64,000 bases of DNA. Source: Turritopsis dohrnii (lineage: Eukaryota; Cnidaria; Hydrozoa; Anthoathecata; Oceaniidae). The notes beneath the pieces are model-generated. The model searched no databases. It was not told the DNA's origin and saw only the letters and a program-made list of their open reading frames with translations. This document shows positions 12,793 through 24,671 of the stretch, piece by piece. The stretch is taken from contig BQMF02000065.1 in NCBI GenBank assembly GCA_027922465.2, positions 558,001 through 622,000 on the forward strand, in the 5' to 3' direction. A program made the translations under genes and the position numbers. The first letter of the stretch is position 1; every line of letters starts with the position of its first letter.

Positions 12793-15700
12793 GTAAGAAA
12801 CCGTTCGTGTGAACTCCCGGATGTCCAATTTTTTATAACATGTTTTTTTTATAAAGAAAAATGTTTATAAGAAAATGAGGTTCAAATGGACAAAACCTGA
12901 AGAAAATCATAAAACTCAAGTTCGAAACTTCAGATTTCTTGTGTGCCAAAAATATACATTACCTCGTTTTTGTTGAACCAAAGATCAAACCTTCATTTAA
13001 GTTTGCAAATTTATACAAAGATAGGGTAACTAGTTTTAGCCAGTTTATGCCAGTAAAAGTTAAGAAAATGTAAAGAAAATCTCAGCCTCATTTCCAGAAA
13101 TACTTAAGAAAATTGAGGCTTTCTTACATATATATATATACATAAAACACGTGTATTCGAAAGATACATTTGTTTGCCTTTGTTGTTATAGGTAAAGGAT
13201 TCATCTCAAAGCCTGGAAATGTTCTCTATGTCCTGAAAGGTGATGATATTTCTATGAAGTGGACATTTACAGAAGAAAATCTGAAAAGCGCAAGATGGGG
13301 AAAGCTATCTCCAAATAATTATTTTGAACAGACATTACTTTCAAAGAGTGGCACACAGCCTGTGACAATTATCAATCAAAACAAAGTCGATTATAGAGAC
13401 GATGGTATGGTGCTCATGAACGCACAACCGTCGGATGATGGTGTGTATAGATGTGAGCTGGACTATGACCAAGATCCTTCTACTTCAGTGGATGACGTCC
13501 AACTGATAGTGACAGGTACAAAGTTTACCATGCATGCAAATAAATTACATACACAGGTCAGCTTTCGATAACATAGTGTAACGTCTTGTAAAGAGATATA
13601 TGTGGAGGTCTCGTATGGGTTAAGGTTAAGGCTAGTGAGCTAGCCTGCTTAAATATACTGGAATGGGTAACTTCCAAAATATCGACTATAACACGAATCA
13701 CTCCGCTCAGCTTGACAATTCAGGGGTTGTCTGAGCCATTGAAGCAATACTACACCTTTTGTAGTCCAAATGGAAGCTTTAAATACTCTACGATCTCGTT
13801 CAAAGAATCCTCAGAGAATGGTGACAAAGTGGTTGCCGTCGGTTGTGAGGTCATCCTGGGTAAGTCGCAATAGGCAAGGAAGTCATCATGTTTAATTTTT
13901 GTTTTTGTATTAAGAAGACGCTTAAATATCATAATTCATTGGAACCTTGGAGTATCGAAATGAAGGGTTTATCATGCTATAGAGCTGTTAATTTTCGTTT
14001 TCATTCATTCCCTCGTCATCAAGCAGGTAACTATGAGAAGATATCCCCTAAATACGATTAAACTAAAAATAAATTTCAATTTTCACTGGTTTTTTAGTGC
14101 AGAGCTCGACCTTAAAAGCATTGTGTATATTGTGTATTTCTTATAAGTTACAAGACCTTCTGACGTACAATTCATATTCCCGTCGTGTAGAAGGTCCAAT
14201 TTGTTGATTTGAGTAACAATTCAAATGAGATGTTATACTTATGGTTTCTTCATTTTACACTAACTTTCTATAGATTTACAACCTCTGGTTGGAGGATCAA
14301 CAATAGAACCGGCTGAAAATGAAGAAGTTACACTTGCTCTCGACATAGTTGGCTATCCTGAACCAATCGTGAACTGGTATCACGAAAACAAATTATTTAA
14401 AGCTGACAATTCTGGTCTTGTGATTGTAAAGAATAATGGAGATAATAATATCACTTATCGAGCTAGCATAACAGTAAGCAACATAGTATATGCAGACCAT
14501 AATGGAGAGTATGAACTTCGTTTGGAATTCCCTGGAATGAAGCCTTCAATATTGGCAACCTTTATGATCAAAGTAAAATGTAAGAGTAAAGACTTTAATT
14601 TGATTAGCCTAGACCTAACTAAAAAGTCAAGTAGCACAGTCGAATATATATATACAGTCTAAATATAATTTTCAATCTTTTGTTCATCAGGTAATGAAAG
14701 CGTTTGTCTTTTCTACTCAAAAAGTACCATTGATAATTTTTCCTAATTACGGTAAAGTAAAGACGGATCAATGTAAGATCCATCTTTACTTTATAGCAAA
14801 AAGGGTTACTTAGTGATTTTAACTGGAAGCTTACCAATCAAATTTTGCTGGAATATATTAATTTAAGAATTTCTTTTCGTTGCATAGCTTCTTTGAAGGT
14901 TTAAAGAAAAGCTCGAGGAAAAAGTGTCATCATTTTTCTTGTAAGATAATCTCCACGAGAGAGCCAATCATTTTTTCACTTTGTTTGAGCGGTTTGTTCA
15001 TAATAAACAGCTGTTCGTTCCTAGACCATATCTCAATTGTTCTATTTCTATTGACATCAGCATAGTGCAACCCTCAGCTCTAAATATAATAGTTCATTAT
15101 CTTTAATGAAGATTTACTGAAATCTTAGAAAAATGTGCTCACTTACCATATAGATTCCCCTGGCAAATCCACAAGTTTTGTTACAAACGCTAAGGACAAC
15201 ATCGTCAAAGAAGGGTCAGCGGTAAAACTAACGTGTTCATCAAATTCGTACCCAACTTCCACTTACAGCATTTTACAGGATACCATTATTGTGGCAAATG
15301 GTTCCGAGTTTGTCATTTCATCAATGAAGTTGCAAAACGAAGTGGAATATTGTTGCATTCCTAAAAATGAGATCGGAGAAGGAGATGAACAATGTGTCAA
15401 GCCTATTCTTGGAAGTAAGGCGAACGTGTTTTTATCAACTCTTCTCGTAGTATAAGACAAAATTTAATTCAAAGTTACCTTTTTGTGACGTTCATGGAAC
15501 AGGGTAATCTTTGCTTACCATTGCATCGTTTGACATTTTCATAGGTAACTAGAAAATCAAGAAAATATACTTTAATCAGTTAACATTTAGATCCATTCTT
15601 TCTTCTAGTTTCACCTACTTTTTCCACAAAGAACGTTTCAAGAAATATGTTGACAGGAGAATCAGAAACATTTCGGTTCTCTGTTACTGGTAAACCCAAA

Positions 15701-18700
15701 CCTATAATAACCTTTACGTTTAACGGGAATTCCCTTCATCGGACATTTGATATCGAAGAAAGCGTCAGTACAAATGTTACTTCATCAGTGTCAGTGGTTA
15801 CTAAGACAATCCGTGTAGATGATGTTACTCAACAAGATCATGGTGTGTTAGCTTGTGTTGCAACCAATGCAGTAGGCTATGGTAGCTCAACAGTAAATCT
15901 TAACATAGAATGTATGTATATGTCTTCAATCCTAATTTTACATTCAAGTCATCAATCCTAATTCTACGTTCAAGTCATCTGGTGTTTTGCCACGATCTGT
16001 AAAACAACAACAACAATGTTTTAGTAAACCCTGTCAAATTTTGACCTTTATATCTGTACTTACGGATAAAACGACGAAAGCCATCGAATAGGCATGTTCT
16101 CAGAAAAAATTTTGCGCCATGTTTCGTTCACCCAGGAATAAGGGTCATGTTTTGATTCTGTAAACATTAGAAAAGTACAACTTTACGAGATTGGAGGTTT
16201 TGAAAACATTACCAAAAGCTACCAAAACAACCTGAACAACTGAATTTACCCATGAAATGATTTTGAAATTATTTTTTTTCTTCATATTTTCTTTGTTTTG
16301 ACTATATTTCAGATGCATTGTATTTTTCTGAGAAGCCAACTAATCAAAATGTGGAAATGGGCACCAATCTGACACTACCATGTTTGGCACGTGTCAATCC
16401 AGGTCATGTGACGTACACTTGGAAATTCAATGAACAAGAAATCCTTTCCCATGTTGACAAAAGTTCTGGAAGTCTTTCCTTAGTTTCCGTCACACCAAAC
16501 AACACTGGAACGTACACTTGTGTCGCAGCAAACAAATCTCAACAACTGACAGCAACAGCGACTATCCTTATCACAAGTAAGTTTAAATGTGCAAGTAAGT
16601 AACTGGGAGGTTTTAGTACTTCGGCTTCCATCCGTAACGGTGGGTTCTGCTGCCCTCCGAATTGCCACTAAAGTCTGTTCAAAAAATATGTGCACTAATT
16701 TCAGTTACCATGTGGAAACCAGATTTAACAAATTACATAAATTCCCTTGAGCCTGGTTTTTATATAAAAGCTGAAATCAGTGCATATAATTTATGAACAG
16801 ACTTTAGTAGTTTACTTACCGCCAGAGATACGTATAGCATTGCTCTAGCATAGCCCCAAGGCCCGTGTGCAGTCAGTCAATGGCTCCTTATGGGCTGATC
16901 GCTGCTTTTAAAGCAAATCGGAGTTGAGTATCGAGATACAACATAACTGGACTCGAACACGGGTCGCAGCGGTCGCACTCATGGTACTAATCACTACACC
17001 ATCGCTGCACAAATCTGTAGGCTATGTAAACTAAAGAAGAACTTTTTAAAAAACTGTTTAATGATACGTATGTTACGCAACATGTTACGTTTTTTATTGG
17101 TACATTTCTTCTTTTTTCCAAGAACATACTCTTAAAAGAAATATTTTATAGTGTCTAATTCGTTGTCGATTGAACGGTTGCTTTTGGCTATTGGTTATTT
17201 CCCCGTTATATGGTCTGGCCTTAATATTGTTTCCGTTAACCATTCGTCGAATCTCATTTTAGAAAGACCAACAATAACGTTTATATCAAACGATCTAACG
17301 ATAACCGTTGGAAACTATGTAGACTTGTATTGTAATGCCACTGGCCTGCCAGATCCTGTTATTACTTGGAAGAGAAAAGACACCAACGATGTGATCAAGC
17401 AAGGTGCAAGTATTCGAATTTTCGCTAACGCTGATGATGTCGGTTTGAACACATTCCAATGCGAAGCGAAAAATGAGGGTGGAATAACGACAGGAGAAAC
17501 ACACGTGGTTGTTCCTGGTAAGCATGAATTAATATTTATTTATTTATTCATTCCCCCACACTAAAAATGTTAGGCCTAGATATTGGACTCTAAACTTAAT
17601 ATTGGCTACCAGGAAAACTTAATATTGAGTTAAGAATACAGACGCCATCACCATCCTTTCTTCTGAATGAGGCAAAAAAATTTTTTTTGAAATTCTGTTC
17701 ATCAGTGTTTTTCTTGACACCTCGACTCTCCTTCACAAGCTCTCCACCACAATGTTGCCTAAGCTTTGCAACCAACTCTGATCATTTTGATCATCTGATC
17801 AAGTGAAAACAGACCTTTAAATGCTATGGTGAATAAAAACTAAATTTAACTAGCGAATATGTTATGCTCCGACTAAAAGAATATTCGGATGAATTTTTTT
17901 TTATTATTATTATTTTGTAAAAATTTGGAAACAAATTTACCGGATTACCGTAAATGACCGATTAAGCGCCCAGGACTCAATTAAGGGCCCAGGTTTAGAG
18001 GAAAAGTTTTTTAATTAGCGCCCAGGTTCCGATTAAGCGCCCATGTCCAAAACTAAAACTGGGCGCTTATTCGGCAAAAACATTAAATATTGAGAAAAAC
18101 ATCGTTTTTAGTTGAACACACACCATAAAGAAGGAAACCTAATAACGCCACAATGAATTATTTTCATCTCAAAGTGAGAGTATTTATCGAGCTTTGTTTG
18201 AAGTTGCTCGTGTAGGACACAAGCAGTTCTTTTGTCAGCACTCAGTGAAAAGATAAACTGCATTAGTGGTTTTAGTGATTTTTTATTAACCGCCCAGGAC
18301 TCAATTTAGCGCCCCGTCCGTATAAGGCCCACCGTAAAAGTTCAAAAAAATAATAAGCGCCCAGGGCGCTTAATCGGTCATTTACGGTACTTTCTGCTAA
18401 AACAACTATTATCACTTAATCAATTTAAGATTATGTGTTTGAAAAAAAGCATTTATGATAACTTTTCCAAACTAAATTATTAACTTTTTATTTATTTTTT
18501 TCATTTTAGAAGCTGGAGAAGGTAATCGATTCATCAACTTTCTTATCAACCATCTTTCAAGTCTTAAGATAATTTAAATGTTCCAAATAAGGTTAAAGTT
18601 GATAAACACGAAGCAACCTGGTCAAATATTTTTTGCCACCTGGGCACAATAAGATTTGGTGTTGAACAACAGCAATTCATGACCATATTTCATGTGCATA

Positions 18701-21700
18701 TTTACTTCAGTTCACTACCGAATGAAAGGCTTTACTATAGTTAGTTATGAAGATTAGATTAGAAATGTTTACTATCCAATTGACAAAATATTGAAAGTCA
18801 AGTTTTTTCTTTGATCTGATAAGTGTTTCACATATTGGTAATTATTCGACTTTAACTGATTTTTAGATTAAGTTAAGGTTACAAAAAACGATTTTTCGAT
18901 TTTGTGCTTGAGTTCTTCAAACAAACACGATTTTGGCCTGCTAAAACTTTATTTTATGCCTTCATTGCGATGATTTTAAACTTCCAAAAATTTTTACATA
19001 ATACTTTCATATATCATTTTGTAAAAAAACACAATGTTACTCGACCGACTTATATCGTGCATACTAAAATTTTCACTACACATATAAGTTTGAATACAAA
19101 CAGAATAGTTGATTTACCAACGTTATAAATATTTCAATAAAATGAAATTTTCAAACTGAGAGACACTATCACCGACATGCTCGAGAAAATATCAAACACG
19201 CACAGCGAGAATCAAGACTCTATTTCAGATTTACCAGCAGGAGAAAGAATTTGATTCATTGGAATATGAACCATCTAAAGCCCTCTACTGATCATGGTTG
19301 AATACAATATCACTCAGGGAAATTTCAACAACATTAGTAATCACTTATTTACGTCTTTTCTTCTTCAATATTCTACGACAGTGCTCTTTTCTGCACTAAT
19401 CCTTGTACTACTGAGAGCAGAGCGATGATTTTGTTTAAACAGCATTACACAAACAAGCTTCATGATTAGTAGTTTTGGTAGTAATTGGGAGAAGTACTTT
19501 TGAGAGATGACCAAATGTTAAAATTTTGTTGTTTATTTTTTATCCTGTTGATTATTGCTATTCTTGTAACTGTTGCAGCCTTCGGTAAGTACATAAAGGG
19601 TTTCTTCCAGAAAAAACAGGGATATGCTGTTTGTTTGTGTCTTTTCAATTGTGTTTCCTTGAAACCAGCTCTCCCTGCAATTCTTGAAAAGGAAAAGCAT
19701 TATCGTTCACTTTAAGTATCCAAGCGTATGTCGTTTTTTCTATTAAGATTGCCAATGTACGAGTTGACATTAAAGCTTTTAGTCTAATCAACATGCCATA
19801 TTTCACTATTATTGACTTACAACATCAGCCTTGTAGTACTACCCCGCTCAGAATGGCGGTAACAGATTATAATATAAAATGCATTATCATTCGATGGTTG
19901 TGTGTTCGGTTCTTAAATACTACCTTTTAATATTCAATAAACATTTTACCTTTAATAATACCTTTTATGTTTAATGATATTTATTGATACATTTTTAAAG
20001 CAGAATTTTTTTGAGAATTTTTTGGTTTGCTTTAGCAACCGACGACACAGCAGGTTGGTTAATCCCACTGCTCATATCGCTTACACTCATCTTGCTATTA
20101 ATAATCGTATGTTGCTTTCTACGAAAAAAGTGGCTGAAAAGGTAACTGGTCAGACGGACCTCAAATGACTATTTTTCCTTACCATAAGTCTACGGGATAA
20201 ATCTTTTCGATTTTGTCAGGGAAAGTATGGCAGGTGAGGCAACTCATTCTTTCAAACATTTTTTTCCCCAACTCTGATTTGGAAATGATAAAATTTGTCC
20301 AGAAGTAATTATGTTATCCTTTGGTTTGTATATCTGCGTTTCTTCTGGCACCACAAGACTTATCGGTCTAAAATACTAACTTTTACTGTAGTAATATGGA
20401 AAATTTTAATTCAACAAAAAGGATTACGACTCCCTACATTTTCGTGAGTTTTCCCTTAAAATATTCTTTATCTTCTTCAAGCCATCACAACTATCGACTT
20501 GAGGATCACGTGTCAATAAAATCAGATCAATCAGATACATACAATCCCGCACCATAAAGTGAATGTTTCAAAACAGCATCGGCATATTTATTTATATGAG
20601 AATCAAATTGCTTTTTAGAAAACCTGTTAACAAAAGCAATCCTGTTTCGGAAGCAAGTACCGCGTATTCAGACCAAGTAGACGGAAGCCCTCAAATCATA
20701 CCTCCAAATAAAGATAAGCTGGTGTTAAACCCAATGTTTGCCGAGAGCCAAAATAGCGATTCAATGTATCCAGTATATCTACCAAATCATTTTGAATCGA
20801 ATAGTATGCAGATACTGAGCATCCAACGTTTCCAAGGTCAATCGTTACCTTGGCCAGGGTTGGAAGGTATATATATTATATATATTCTTGTATTAATTTT
20901 AAAATTTGATTGGAATATAGATGCAGGAAGAGAATTTCAAAACAAAATAAAACAAAAGTTAAGACTGTCCTGTCCTTAAAAACCTCGAAAATGTCTTTGA
21001 TTATTTCTAATAAAAATAAACAACAACAAAAAACAAAACATTGTCAAGCAACATGAACTTGATATTTTGAAGTCTGTACAGATAATATAGAAAACGAGCA
21101 AACGGTTCTCGATGATAAGACCAACAAAGTCTTCTACGAGTTCTCCGAACTAAATTTTCTCTTCTTTTACTGTTCTATTTCCTACAAAAATTACATCACG
21201 AGGAAGACCAAGAAATAAGGATTCCATCGATATAAAATTTATAAAAATTAATTGGATATTTTCTTCAAAAATGCGATGAAAAGTTTTGTTGCCAATTTTT
21301 TGAAACACACTGTATATGTTTCTTAACCTTATCTTATCTTAAAAATGGACAGGACTTCTTTAAAGAAACATCTTGCAGCATATTTGCAAGAATTTTAATG
21401 TTCAGTAAAGGTTGTTTTTATTGTTAAAAAGGAAACAACCTTTACTATAACATTAAAATTCTTTCTGACACGTCTATATTGATTATGTGAAATATTACGC
21501 TCCTCACTTTGATAAAAAAAATTTACCTTTACTTTTCAATCATAAAATTATTTTCTTTGATCAATCAGCTTCTAATATTATTCTAATATTATTAGCTATA
21601 GTTAGATATAATACCGTGTGAAATGTCAATTTTTTTGTAGACAATGGTAAAGAAGAAATGTCTGTAGAAATGTCACTAGACGCTGAAGAAGATAAATATA

Positions 21701-21942
21701 AAATTTACAATTCGAATGCTGGTCGAGTGAATTCATCCTATCATAATGCAACATTTGAATCAGAAGATAATAACTTAACAGAAGCTAATAATGAAACTAA
21801 AGGTAGTGATGATTTAAAAATACTGTCAAGATCGGAAACTGAGGAACAAGAAATCAAAATAGATCTTTTTGATGACGATGCAAATAGTGTCGCCACTCAA
21901 AACGTGGACCAGTATGTGGATGATCTTTTCGACTTCAGATAA
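12714..21942 (+). CDS. Multi-exon immunoglobulin-domain transmembrane receptor
   Basis: The reading by splice consensus and phase gives 13 exons: 12714-12792, 13192-13515, 13644-13859, 14274-14579, 15154-15414, 15609-15911, 16313-16576, 17263-17517, 18510-18521, 19507-19584, 20036-20141, 20619-20866 and 21641-21942. Together they give 918 codons including the stop in one frame. The product has a signal peptide, about seven Ig-like domains of one exon each, a membrane segment (WLIPLLISLTLILLLIIVCC followed by FLRKKWLKR) and a cytoplasmic tail of about 190 residues with several tyrosines and an NPMF motif. All junctions before 20141 are phase 1, the classical shuffling phase. The architecture resembles cnidarian IgSF surface receptors, a group that includes Hydractinia allorecognition genes, but the ligand is unknown. 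Exon 3 and the exon at 19507 are the least certain. Confidence 0.85.
13192..13515 (+). CDS. Ig receptor exon 2: V-like Ig domain 1
   Basis: Phase 1-1 exon with acceptor TTGTTATAG and donor GTACAA. The end of the domain has the standard DDGVYRCEL strand F with its cysteine. The strand B position reads ISMKWTF and lacks the partner cysteine. Confidence 0.82.
13644..13859 (+). CDS. Ig receptor exon 3: possible domain 2
   Basis: The donor (GTAAGT) and the phase fit. The acceptor (GTGAGCTAG) has a poor pyrimidine tract. The translation includes YTFCSPNGSFKYSTISF and ends in VVAVGCEVIL, which looks like the second half of an Ig-like or related beta domain. Could be shorter than drawn. Confidence 0.55.
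14274..14579 (+). CDS. Ig receptor exon 4: I-set domain without cysteines
   Basis: Phase 1-1, acceptor CTTTCTATAG, donor GTAAGA. The I-set hallmarks are present: GYPEPIVNWY with the core tryptophan, and ADHNGEYEL for strand F. Both disulfide positions are non-cysteine (VTLALDI in strand B, EYELRLE in strand F), so the pair has been lost together. Confidence 0.85.
15154..15414 (+). CDS. Ig receptor exon 5: Ig domain
   Basis: Phase 1-1, donor GTAAGG. Strand B (SAVKLTCSS) and strand F (EVEYCCIPKNEIG) carry cysteines. The core tryptophan is replaced (TYSILQD). Two extra cysteines (YCC and EQCV) could form an additional bond. Confidence 0.82.
15609..15911 (+). CDS. Ig receptor exon 6: I-set domain, one cysteine
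   Basis: Phase 1-1, acceptor TTCTTCTAG, donor GTATGT. Strand B reads ETFRFSVTGKPKP with no cysteine, the tryptophan position is Phe (ITFTFNG), and strand F retains its cysteine in DHGVLACVATNAVGYG. Confidence 0.85.
16313..16576 (+). CDS. Ig receptor exon 7: canonical I-set domain
   Basis: Phase 1-1, acceptor TATATTTCAG, donor GTAAGT. All marks are present: LTLPCLA, YTWKFN, NTGTYTCVAANKS. Confidence 0.92.
16850..17012 (-). repeat. tRNA-derived SINE in receptor intron
   Basis: On the minus strand a tRNA-like head (GATGGTGTAGTGATTAG as A-box region, GTTCGAGTCC as a perfect B box) is followed by an unrelated body. It is a different SINE from the pair near 3.5 kb. It lies in the intron between exons 7 and 8, antisense to the gene. 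Confidence 0.65.
17263..17517 (+). CDS. Ig receptor exon 8: canonical I-set domain
   Basis: Phase 1-1, acceptor CTCATTTTAG, donor GTAAGC. It has DLYCNATGLPDPVITW and NTFQCEAKNEGG, so both cysteines and the tryptophan are kept. This is the membrane-proximal Ig domain. Confidence 0.92.
17946..18389. mobile_element. MITE with 26-bp terminal inverted repeats
   Basis: The ends TACCGTAAATGACCGATTAA and its reverse complement TTAATCGGTCATTTACGGTA bound a 444-bp element. Internal sub-repeats of AGCGCCCAGG and GGGCGCTTA recur in both orientations. No ORF. It sits in the receptor intron after exon 8. Confidence 0.8.
18510..18521 (+). CDS. Ig receptor exon 9: 12-nt micro-exon
   Basis: AAGCTGGAGAAG lies between a good acceptor (TTTTTTTCATTTTAG) and a GTAATC donor and is phase 1-1, adding four residues (EAGE) as a stalk. 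Inclusion is optional for the frame. A decayed duplicate lies at about 19215-19240. Confidence 0.55.
19507..19584 (+). CDS. Ig receptor candidate alternative transmembrane exon
   Basis: Encodes MLKFCCLFFILLIIAILVTV then AAF, a 20-plus-residue hydrophobic helix, ending at a strong GTAAGT donor in phase 1. The acceptor (TTTTGAGAG) is weak. It is frame-compatible with exons on both sides. If it were used together with the exon at 20036 the protein would have two membrane passes; mutually exclusive use, or a relic exon, is more plausible. Confidence 0.5.
20036..20141 (+). CDS. Ig receptor transmembrane exon
   Basis: Acceptor TTTGCTTTAG, donor GTAACT. Encodes a short linker (ATDDTAG), a strong single-pass helix (WLIPLLISLTLILLLIIVCC) and a basic stop-transfer cluster (RKKWLKR). 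It starts in phase 1 and ends in phase 2, which fixes the next exon. Confidence 0.88.
20619..20866 (+). CDS. Ig receptor cytoplasmic exon 1
   Basis: Starts in phase 2 after TTGCTTTTTAG and ends in phase 1 at GTATAT. The tail includes YSDQV, a proline-rich IIPPNK, NPMF (similar to NPxF endocytic or adaptor motifs) and MYPVYLPNHF. No canonical ITIM or ITAM spacing is seen. Confidence 0.82.
21641..21942 (+). CDS. Ig receptor terminal exon
   Basis: Acceptor TTTTTTTGTAG, phase 1. Encodes an acidic tail of 100 codons including the stop, with DKYKIYNS and DQYVDDLFDF, and terminates at TAA 21940-21942. Tyrosines are candidate phosphorylation sites, without a recognised signalling motif. Confidence 0.85.
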
Positions 21943-22050
21943 AAACTGAACATCACTTCAAGGGCGTGTATCTCAAAACATGTCCCAGATCTACGAGCTG
22001 TTAGTAAGTTTGGACAAGAAATAGCTTGTATGTATGGCGCAGTGACGAAG

Positions 22051-22056
22051 AATAAA
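22051..22056 (+). terminator. Poly(A) signal of the Ig receptor gene
   Basis: AATAAA lies 109 bases after the stop codon, the first such hexamer in the presumed 3' UTR. Confidence 0.6.
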
Positions 22057-24300
22057 GAATGAAAATAATTAAGAGCGGTTTCTAAAAACTGAATACTTGA
22101 TTAGTTATAGGATCACACAATATTAATTTTCAGAGAATAAATGCATGTCTATCTCGTTTTGATTTTCCGTTCGCAATTTATGATTCCAAAAATTGACCAT
22201 TGACATCATTAAAGCTTAACGATCTGTTGAACCAAAGGAATTTCCATTTTCCATCCCACAGACATGTTTTCAGTTTGCGATTCTTATTTATTTATTTATT
22301 TATTTATTACGAATATTTATACAGGATAAAAAGTTCAAAATAAGATATATACAAGATATATACAAATTCTGTTCTACCACTTTGTCCTGTTTGTTCAATG
22401 TTAAAAAATGTATTTGTTGATATACAATTAAAAATAATACAATAAAAATATTAAAATCAGAAATTTGTTAAAAACTCTTTAAGATTTGGGGCACTTCTGG
22501 TCTTAATAGGCAGTTCATTGAAGGTTTTCGCCCCGTGAAAGAAAAAGGTCTTTTTTGTAGATTCAAGTCTTATTTTTGGAATTCTAAGTAACTGTCCATT
22601 ATTTCGAGTATTGTTTCTCATTATTTCGAAGTAGTCGTGAAAACTCTCACAAGTATCGCCATTCAAACATTTAAATACGTTTACGCACACTTTTTTCTTC
22701 ACTACTTCGTCAAGCTTTGGTAAAGTTGCTTGCCTAACGATCTTTTGGGCTCAATGGTAACAACATAGTTTGATAAATCGCTACTGCAGCTTTCACCGTT
22801 AGCTGTGGACGAAGTCGTTGGAGCAGGTACAGACGACTACACGCTTTCTGGTAAGTAGCAACGGAGTGATCAGTTAAACTTAACGTCTGATCAAGATTCA
22901 AACCAAGGTATTTGTATTTGGTGGTGCAATTCACTGATTTACTTCTATACGTAATGTTGAGATCAATCGTCTTTTTCACTTTATGAGAAGTCCCAAATGT
23001 CATGCATTCAGTCTTACCAGATTTCATATTCATAATAAACTCATTCTGTCCCATCCAATCAGCTACTCGTGCAAAATCAGCTGATAGTTTTTGTTCTAAC
23101 TCATCGTGGCTTTTCGAAGACGTATAGATTACGGTATCGTCTGCGTACATCAGGATTTCACACTCAGTTGTAACATCGGAAACATTATCAAAGCTCAGCG
23201 AAAACAAAAGCGGCCCCAGTATCGATCCTTGAGGGACACCACTTGTGACAGTTTCCATTTGAGACATTGTATTTTGGAAATTTACAAATTGCTTCCTGTT
23301 GAATAAGTAGTTGATGAAAAACTCTTTCTCTGTGTCGTGAATTCCATAGTTTGATAAGTTTGAAATAATTTGGCTATGACTTAAAGTGTCGAAAGCCTTG
23401 CTTAAATCAATGAATATGGCACCTGTTAGTCTACTTTCATCCATGTTTCTTCTGATTGTGTCTACAAATATTGTTGCAGCCACTTCAGTATTACGTTTAC
23501 TTCTGAACCCGCTCCACTTTTAAATACCGGTGTAACTTTTCCGATTTTGAAGTCCTCAGGGACTACGCCTTGTGTTAAACATAGGTTAATAACGTAGGTT
23601 AACGGCTTGGCGATGTTTAAAGCTATATCCTTTAGGAAACCTGGTGGTAAGTTGTCGACACCACAAGATTTCTTACGCTGGAGTCGTTTTAGTTGCTTAA
23701 AGACGTCGTTTACAGTAACTTGTCTAAACTTGAAAGTTGTAAAGGTTTTATTTCGGTTCTGAAATGGCTTCGTCCAGATGAAGTTTTTCAGGAGGATCGA
23801 TTTTGATTTGAGATGAGCAGCAATTCCAGAGAAAAATGTACAAAATTTGGACGCTATGTCAGATGGTTAAGAATACGGGACATCGTCAATCACAAAGGTT
23901 TTTGCTGAAATTGATTTTTCCTTCGTCGGAAAGATGTTTTTAATTGTTTTCCAAAATTTTTGGGAATTACTGGCCGAGTCATTCAAAAGCGTTCGGTGGT
24001 GTTCTTGTTTAGCTTTCCGTACTAAGACATTCGTTCTGTTGCGTTGTTTTTTATACGCTTTATGATCTTTGTCCGATCTTGTACGTTGGAATTTTCGTCT
24101 GAGGGAATCGCATAAGTTCATTTCAGCCTTTACATCTTGATTGAGCCACGTTGACTTTTTTCTTTTAACACATTTCTGAATTAAAGGAGCGTGTTTATCA
24201 ATAGTCTTTGTTAGAATTTCCTTTAACGCTTTCCATGCCTTGTTGGCATTCTTTGAGATGTAGACTGGACTCCAATCAATATTAGTATCTCCCAAAGGTA

Positions 24301-24538
24301 AAAAGAAATGCATTGTTGAGAAATTCTTCTGCTAACTACCTTCCATTGTAAAGTAAAAAGAAATGCATTGTTGAGAAATTTGTCTGTTAACTACCTTCCA
24401 TTGTTAAGAAACGTTCCGGTAGTTTCAATCTCAAAAGAAATAACAAAGAAAATTTAAGTTCTAGTAAAAATTCTATAAAAAATTGTGAGAATGTTAATTT
24501 ATGTTTTACGAGCCGATACATTTTTGGTGGACACACTG
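24301..24538. mobile_element. Remnant of a TA-flanked MITE with a 55-bp duplication
   Basis: The right end ACACACTG followed by TA (24539-24540) resembles the Tc1/mariner-type CAGTGTGT termini seen in two other MITEs here. The matching left end is missing. Inside, a unit starting AAAAAGAAATGCATTGTTGA is repeated at 24301 and 24356. It replaces the middle of the LINE endonuclease domain. Confidence 0.5.
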
Positions 24539-24671
24539 TATAATTTGATGCATTCCTTGGACTGCAATACTTTCCTTTAATTATGTATGCGAGTCTTTTG
24601 ATAGATAATTTATATTCAGATCACCGATAATCACAGTTTCTTTGTTTCCGCTGCTAGCTTTTTTGATCGTA

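Noticed and set aside
20219..20232. Possible 14-nt micro-exon (GGAAAGTATGGCAG) after the transmembrane exon of the Ig receptor
   Set aside because: It has AG before and GT after, but including it shifts the frame of the next exon (20619) to an early stop; skipping gives a continuous frame.
21280..21318. Another MITE end (AAACACACTGTA) and a possible HTH trace (TSRGRPRNKDS) just upstream
   Set aside because: The opposite terminus could not be found and the peptide is too short to support a transposase call.
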